Shown here: positions 59,049 to 64,000 of the stretch, piece after piece | How the letters are laid out: each line of letters begins with the position of its first letter | Position numbering within the stretch: position 1 is the first letter of the stretch | Source: Welwitschia mirabilis | Lineage: Eukaryota; Gnetophyta; Gnetopsida; Welwitschiales | Assembly: GCA_051453625.1 (NCBI GenBank) | Contig: JBOZIK010000001.1 | Coordinates: 130,889,509-130,953,508 of the forward strand | Direction of reading: 5' to 3' | Length of the DNA stretch: 64,000 nt | Program-made: the position numbers and the translations under genes | Notes under the pieces: generated by a model | Told to the model about the DNA's origin: nothing | The model's input: the letters and a program-made list of their open reading frames with translations, nothing else | Database searches by the model: none

Positions 59049-59380
59049 GTTGTCTTACAACCTACTATTCTATTAGACTCCTCTATTATTAAAGTTGAAT
59101 AAACTGCAATACATAAAAGCAAGTTTTTCTTTATCTTCTCAATCTTTTATTTACTTGATTTAAGTGATTGTCTTCCTTGTAGCATCTATTATAGTTTCTA
59201 TTGGATTTGTACATCCTTCTTTTATGATTTGCCATACTTGAAACTTAAAAGATTATAAGTACACCTACATCCTCATCTTCTAATAGGCATTGTTTATTCC
59301 ATAAAAGAACAAAGGTCTAACAAATGGCATCCCTTCCATTGTTCACTCAAGAAAGTTATTATTTTTCATGAGTATCCATT

Positions 59381-59389
59381 CTGATACCA
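59381..59389 (-). promoter_or_regulatory. C2 primer-binding site (initiator tRNA-Met)
   Basis: The minus strand reads TGGTATCAG followed by AATGGATACTC. The first nine bases are an exact complement of the initiator tRNA-Met 3' end. It directly adjoins the inner end of the right LTR. Confidence 0.8.
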
Positions 59390-59390
59390 C

Positions 59391-60963
59391 TTTAGGATCA
59401 TTGAAGTCAGAGGGGAGGGGTGAATTATTTTTACCAAATAAAAAATTTTAATCAATAATAAAATGAAAAGTCATGATAATGAACACCTTACTAAGATATC
59501 CACACACAAAGGATAGCTTCCTCTCACACTCCAGATGTTTTAACCTATAAAAANNNNNNNNNNCAACCTTACAATAATGAGAGTCTCCTCACAATGTAGC
59601 ACTCTCTTCCCCTTAGGGAAATAGTGGTTTTTTAGTGCACCACCAACCTTACAACAATAAGAATCTCCTCATAAGGTAATACTCTCTTCCCCTCAGGGAA
59701 ATAGTGGTTTTAGTTCATCACTAACATTATAATAATGAGAGTCTTCTTTCAAGGTAACACTCTCTTTTCCTTGGGAAAATAGTCTTTTTTTTTTTTTTAA
59801 TCTTACCACTAACCTTATAACAAAGAAACTAGTCACAAGGATAATCTCAATGTACACCCCTACAAGGGTTGCCTTACAATGAGTTTGAATAATACAAAAA
59901 TGAATTTACAATAATATTTAAGAATAATATAGTCCAATAATGTGAGATCTATAAATACAATACAATAATAAGTCTAAATGATGTAGCATTGAAAAATACT
60001 GGAGTTCCTTATTATTGTCACCATCATGAGTGCAAACAAATGATGCAGTGATGTAGAATCCAAGAACAAAATATGTAAGCATTGTAAGCTCCTTTATAAA
60101 TATATTTTTTATCCTTTGTGATCAATTCCAATAACTTTTGCATTTTTTTGTTTTGTATTTGATTTTATCATTATGTGTTAAAAATATGTATGAACATTGA
60201 AGTACAAAATGTTGTGAACTTTCTATCACATCATGCCTTTATACTGTTGAAGAAAAGCCAGTTGTTTGTCCTTAAACAATAGCTATTTAAACTTTTGTAA
60301 CCATTGTACAATGGACAGGAATGTCTAGGCATTAAGTACACATATTTTTTTTTAATTGACATGAACTTTGGTCTAAGACATCTTCAAATTTGTAGATGTC
60401 TACTAATTGTTAAACGTATTCACCTAATAAACATCTTTAGTCAACTTACCCAAAAATTGAGGAAAATTGATTTGTATAATCTTTGGCACTCCATGATCAT
60501 GAATCCATGATGTAAACGTTGATAGCTCACCTAAAATGTGAAATATTAGTCAAAATACAAAATAATTGTATTACCTATTTCAGTTCCGTATAGATGTCTT
60601 CAAACATGTACACGTATTTCATCATGTCCAATCTAACTTTAAGCATAGTTGTCTTTGATGAGTTAGTTATCTTTAACCTGTGAATTGAAAGCTAATACAT
60701 TAACGATGTCTTTAATCTATAGATTTCTTCAACATAGATATCTTCAAGGTCTAGATGTCTTTATCATAGAAGTCTTTCCTTCTGTAGATGTCTTTAGATA
60801 ACTGATTTTACATTTTAACAACTGAGGTTTTCATGAGATATCATCTTTGAAGACCTAATAACTACTTATGCTTATCATGATTTGGTATTCTTTGCAATGA
60901 CTTGTCTACACAATGATACAAAATATTAGATAAATGGAACCATCAAAGCTAGATTTACCAACA
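59391..60963 (-). repeat. C2 5' LTR (right)
   Basis: 1573 bp including a 10-N gap. On the minus strand it starts TGTTGGTAAATCTAGC at 60963 and ends near CCTAAA beside the primer site. The first 700 bp (60963 to about 60265) contain at least eight AGATGTCTT-like words and match fragment A at 505-1151. A poly(T) run lies at 59783-59798. Confidence 0.75.
59554..59563. other. Assembly gap, 10 N
   Basis: It falls at the edge of the 78-bp minisatellite, so repeat units may be missing in the right LTR. Confidence 0.95.
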
Positions 60964-63900
60964 TCCTCATCCTTATTTTCTTCATGTAGTTATAACTGCA
61001 CATGGATTTTATTACTAATGGACTTTTTTTACCTAGACTTAGATGATCAATTGACATATTTTTTCTTAGAATATGATCCAAAATTATCACATTACTTTTT
61101 AGCCTTTTCTATTATAGCTCTACTTAAGATATGAAAATAAATCAATTGAAGAAGTCTAAAGTATATAATGCATTTGTATATTTTATATTATTAACTTTAT
61201 AATCTTCCTATTGATTTTTACTATGGTAGTTTTTAAATTCTATAATAAAGTAATATTAAAAAAGTATACTTAAATTAATTACAATACAAAGGTGAAAATT
61301 AATCAAGGCTCTTTAAAGACTCTTAATGCTCTAGCTTCTATCTTTTTTATTCAAACAAAATACTACACATATTCTAATAACTAGATGTTTTAGTAAATGA
61401 ACAAAAATTATTCTATGAATAACTAGTGAAATTTTAATGATGCTAACTATTCTCTTGAAAAATTTTTCATACTTAGTTTAGTTATGTAAAAAATATAATT
61501 GAAATCTGTTCTTGGATAAATAAAAATTTTAGTAAGATTATATGTATGTTTTTATTCTGTTATAAAAGAAAAAGTATGGTAATTAATCTCTTCATTTATA
61601 AAACATTTTTATCATATTATGATGTGAATAAAACATTAAAAAGTTCATTTGATTATCTTAGGAAAACATAATATATAATAGTTTTAAATTTATAACGTAC
61701 GACAATAACTACTACTATAATCTATGTCTAAAATAAATTATATTATTTTTTTAATCTTACAACTATTAAGGCCCTATATACAAATTTAGAAATAAGATAA
61801 GAATGTAGGCAGATAATGACGTAGTTGATTTGATTATTATAATTAATTTAAATTCATAAACTAATTAGTTTGAGTAACTAATTCATCTTTTAATTTATAT
61901 ATCCTTATATTCTAAAAAGATAATATTTAATCCTCACATGCTTCATTAATGAAGTGATTCTTCCTATTTATTACTAATTAAAAATAAGAAATAATTAAAA
62001 GAACTAATTGACCACCAAAATATTTTTAGTTAAGAATTTATTTTTTAAAAAATATAAATATAATTATTTGAATAATTTTTTAGACATGGATTTTATATAT
62101 TTAACCCCTTATTATGCTTATTTTATCATCTAAAAAACCATGTTAAGGTGTGATTGAGATGGTGAGGGGTGTTGTGTTTTAAAAACATCATTAAACATGA
62201 AAATATGAGTTTTAGTTTAAAAAAAAAGAAGTATTGGCTAGTACCCCTATCATGATCCAAAAACAGTTTAAGCAAAACACCATCCAAACTATATTATTTT
62301 TATGATATTTGATCAATTTATTAAAGAGAGAATTTTTTTATTACTTAAACATTTAACAACTGTTCAAGGGGTATAACCCTTGAAGAAGAGACATTTTAAC
62401 CATTCATGTCATTTTACTAGTGTTAAAAGAGGCGCTTAGAAAATCATAGTGCTTGCATGGAAGTTTCATAGGTATGTTGAGAACCTTAACAAGCTATCTT
62501 GATCTCCTAGTAGTTCCATAAAGTGGACCTTAAAGGTAGGACAATATAGTTAAGCTGTTGTACCAGCACCCTGTGTTTGGCTAAGGTGGAAATTGTGAAA
62601 AATCAATTTGGAGTTAAGAAAGATGAGTTTTATCTGTTTACTGTCCATCATTATTTTTGCTAATAAAAAGGCAATTACTTTTTTCTAATGTTATCTTAAA
62701 AAATGTTTCCATTTCATAATCTTTAATTTTTTTAACATTATTATTTAAAAAGAAAATTTAAAATGTCATAATTAGTATTAGAGAAAATAATCCATAATGA
62801 AGAATTTTTTTAAGTAATAAACTTTGTACTTTATTAATAAAAGAAAGAAATAGTATGTGATAATGATAAGCTATAGGAAACAAAAATGGAAAAAGACATG
62901 TTATGTGTTTGGAATAGCAACTATGCATCACTCATAGTTGGAATAGTCATGAACTTGAGAAGTGTGTGAATAAAAGCCAGCCAATGATGTCTCAAAAGAA
63001 TTGGAAAGGATTTTACTTTTAATAGCATTAGGAAATGGGTTATCATATATTTTTCATAATATTAATTTAACAATGGAAGAATGCAATGAATGAATGCCTC
63101 TAAGTACTCCATGAAGACTTGAGGATGTGGTAAAAAGCACACAAGTCTTCTTGGTTATCACTAATCTCTCTAGAAAATTATTTAGCACACATTCTAGGTG
63201 ATTAACTTGTGCATGCTTATATAGATGTGCATTTCCATCACCTTCATTTAAATCTATTTGTTTTTTAGATATTGATTTTCTAGACATAGTGCATTGAGTT
63301 TAGCTTAAATTAATAAACTATAAATGAAGTTGAATATAATTAAAGATACTTACCTCTATCATGTGATTCTAAACTTCTTGAGCCTCAAATTATACATTTT
63401 ATGGTAGGCCATATAATGCACCACTTTTAACTCATTGATGATTAATTCAAAGTTAGAATGACTAGAATTCCACAATGAATCTATATTATAGGATCATTTG
63501 AATTTATCTGATCTCAAAACTTGGAAGTCCTATCCAATTTGCATCCTATGCAATCCTGGTAACATATGACCTCCTCTTGATGAGATCTCTCACTTGCCTA
63601 CCTTACAATTAAATCCCCTAATTTATTTACTCAACATATGTAATTGATTAAGTGTTAAATCTTAAAAACTAAACTTAAAAGAAAATTATATAATGTCCTA
63701 TCAATATCTAAAGAAGAAACAAATAGTGAAAGGGATTCAATTGGCATTAGAAGATAAGGTATTACAACGAGCACCAAAGGATGAACCCCACTAGTGATAC
63801 AAAACACTTAGCATAACCCAAGGAGTGGTAAAATAGATCAAAATTAATCATCTCATAGAAGTGATCCTCTTGAAAATATATAAAAATTCTAATCTCTAAC

Positions 63901-64000
63901 CCATTCAATGAAGACAGGCCCAATAAGTCACTTATTTTGGCCCTTAAATGAGTGTCTCTATATTTGCCCATGATAAGTTTATCTTTTTCATGAGAGAGGT
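60964..64000. other. AT-rich DNA without recognisable gene
   Basis: No transposon domain, tRNA or host gene is recognisable. The longest minus-strand frames, 63054-63287 (MSRKSISKKQIDLNEGDG and on) and 63762-63971 (MGKYRDTHLRAKISDLLG and on), have a more protein-like composition than most others in the window but resemble nothing I know. They could be exons or remnants. Small feature: a perfect 8-bp inverted repeat TTCAAGGG-GTATAA-CCCTTGAA at 62363-62384. Confidence 0.35.

Larger units (their letters stand above)
51480..60963 (-). mobile_element. Ty1/copia element C2, both LTRs present
   Basis: The right LTR (59391-60963) and left LTR (51480-53235) have the same order of landmarks: a 'aggggtgaat' end, a 78-bp minisatellite, 'agggttgccttacaatgag', then the AGATGTCTT-rich part ending in 'tagatttacca'. 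Between them lie a tRNA-Met primer site next to the right LTR, Gag, zinc knuckle and protease on the minus strand, and an A/G tract (minus strand AAAAAGGGA) next to the left LTR. This is the expected order for a minus-strand copia element of about 9.5 kb including gaps. RT and the integrase core were not recognised. Target duplications could not be confirmed. Confidence 0.75.

Noticed and set aside
51475-60968. Target duplication of copia element C2
   Set aside because: GATCA/ATCAT on the left and TCCTC on the right do not match. The LTR ends could be off by a few bases.
62363-62384. Hairpin terminator or MITE at a perfect inverted repeat
   Set aside because: An 8-bp arm with a 6-bp loop is short, no U-tract or target duplication accompanies it, and such repeats occur by chance in AT-rich DNA of this length.
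1-64000. Fungal RIP as cause of the C-to-T pattern
   Set aside because: The element types (Tat/Athila gypsy, plant CACTA terminus, plant LINE ORF1) and the plastid tRNA fragment point to a plant. Methylation-driven deamination explains the pattern.

Overview
The window is plant nuclear DNA from the repeat-filled, non-genic part of a genome. I place it in the angiosperms because it is built from Ty3/gypsy elements of the Tat/Athila branch (one family primed by tRNA-Asp), Ty1/copia elements primed by initiator tRNA-Met, an L1-type LINE with a plant-style ORF1, a CACTA DNA transposon with the canonical plant CACTACTAGAAATA end, and a plastid-type tRNA-Gln fragment. The species cannot be read from the sequence. 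The DNA is very AT-rich and CpG is scarce. Almost every former C or G of a CpG or CHG site in recognisable motifs is now T or A, as expected of long-methylated, deaminated heterochromatin. I find no intact host gene and no intact transposon gene. The longest stop-free frames are about 100 codons and follow base composition. Protein names below therefore label decayed remnants, read by eye through stops and frameshifts.

Layout. 0.5-1.15 kb: part of a copia LTR, minus strand. 1.15-5.87 kb: gypsy gag-PR-RT-RH-IN remnant, minus strand. 6.8-8.9 kb: direct repeats around a gypsy 3' end. 9.2-10.1 kb: an acidic-tailed retroelement accessory ORF, minus. 10.2-17.0 kb: an L1-type LINE, minus, split in ORF1 by a collapsed copia element (14.22-16.69 kb) whose two LTRs enclose only about 250 bp. 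17.7-22.1 kb: two 3' ends of one LTR family, plus strand. 22.9-26.5 kb: a second gypsy pol remnant, minus, cut inside RT.

26.5-44.06 kb is the most informative part. LTR1 and its leader (containing the tRNA-Gln-like fragment) are followed by a complete LTR2-internal-LTR3 element with a matching 5-bp flank ATGTT. LTR3 is itself split by a 5.5-kb CACTA element with a 3-bp flank AGT. The LTR2-LTR3 element shows no RT, integrase or protease. It instead holds a decayed acidic, Asn-rich ORF and a recurrent TCATC-GATGA motif.

44.06-48.3 kb: a Tat-type gag remnant (minus) and a third copy of the first copia LTR family. 48.3-51.5 kb: featureless AT-rich DNA. 51.48-60.96 kb: a full-span copia element, minus, with about 1.6-kb LTRs that contain a 78-bp minisatellite. 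Its gag and protease are recognisable, but RT and the integrase core are not. 60.96-64 kb: no recognisable gene. Eight N gaps lie between 48.3 and 59.6 kb, several flanked by duplicated sequence, so this end is also the least reliable part of the assembly.
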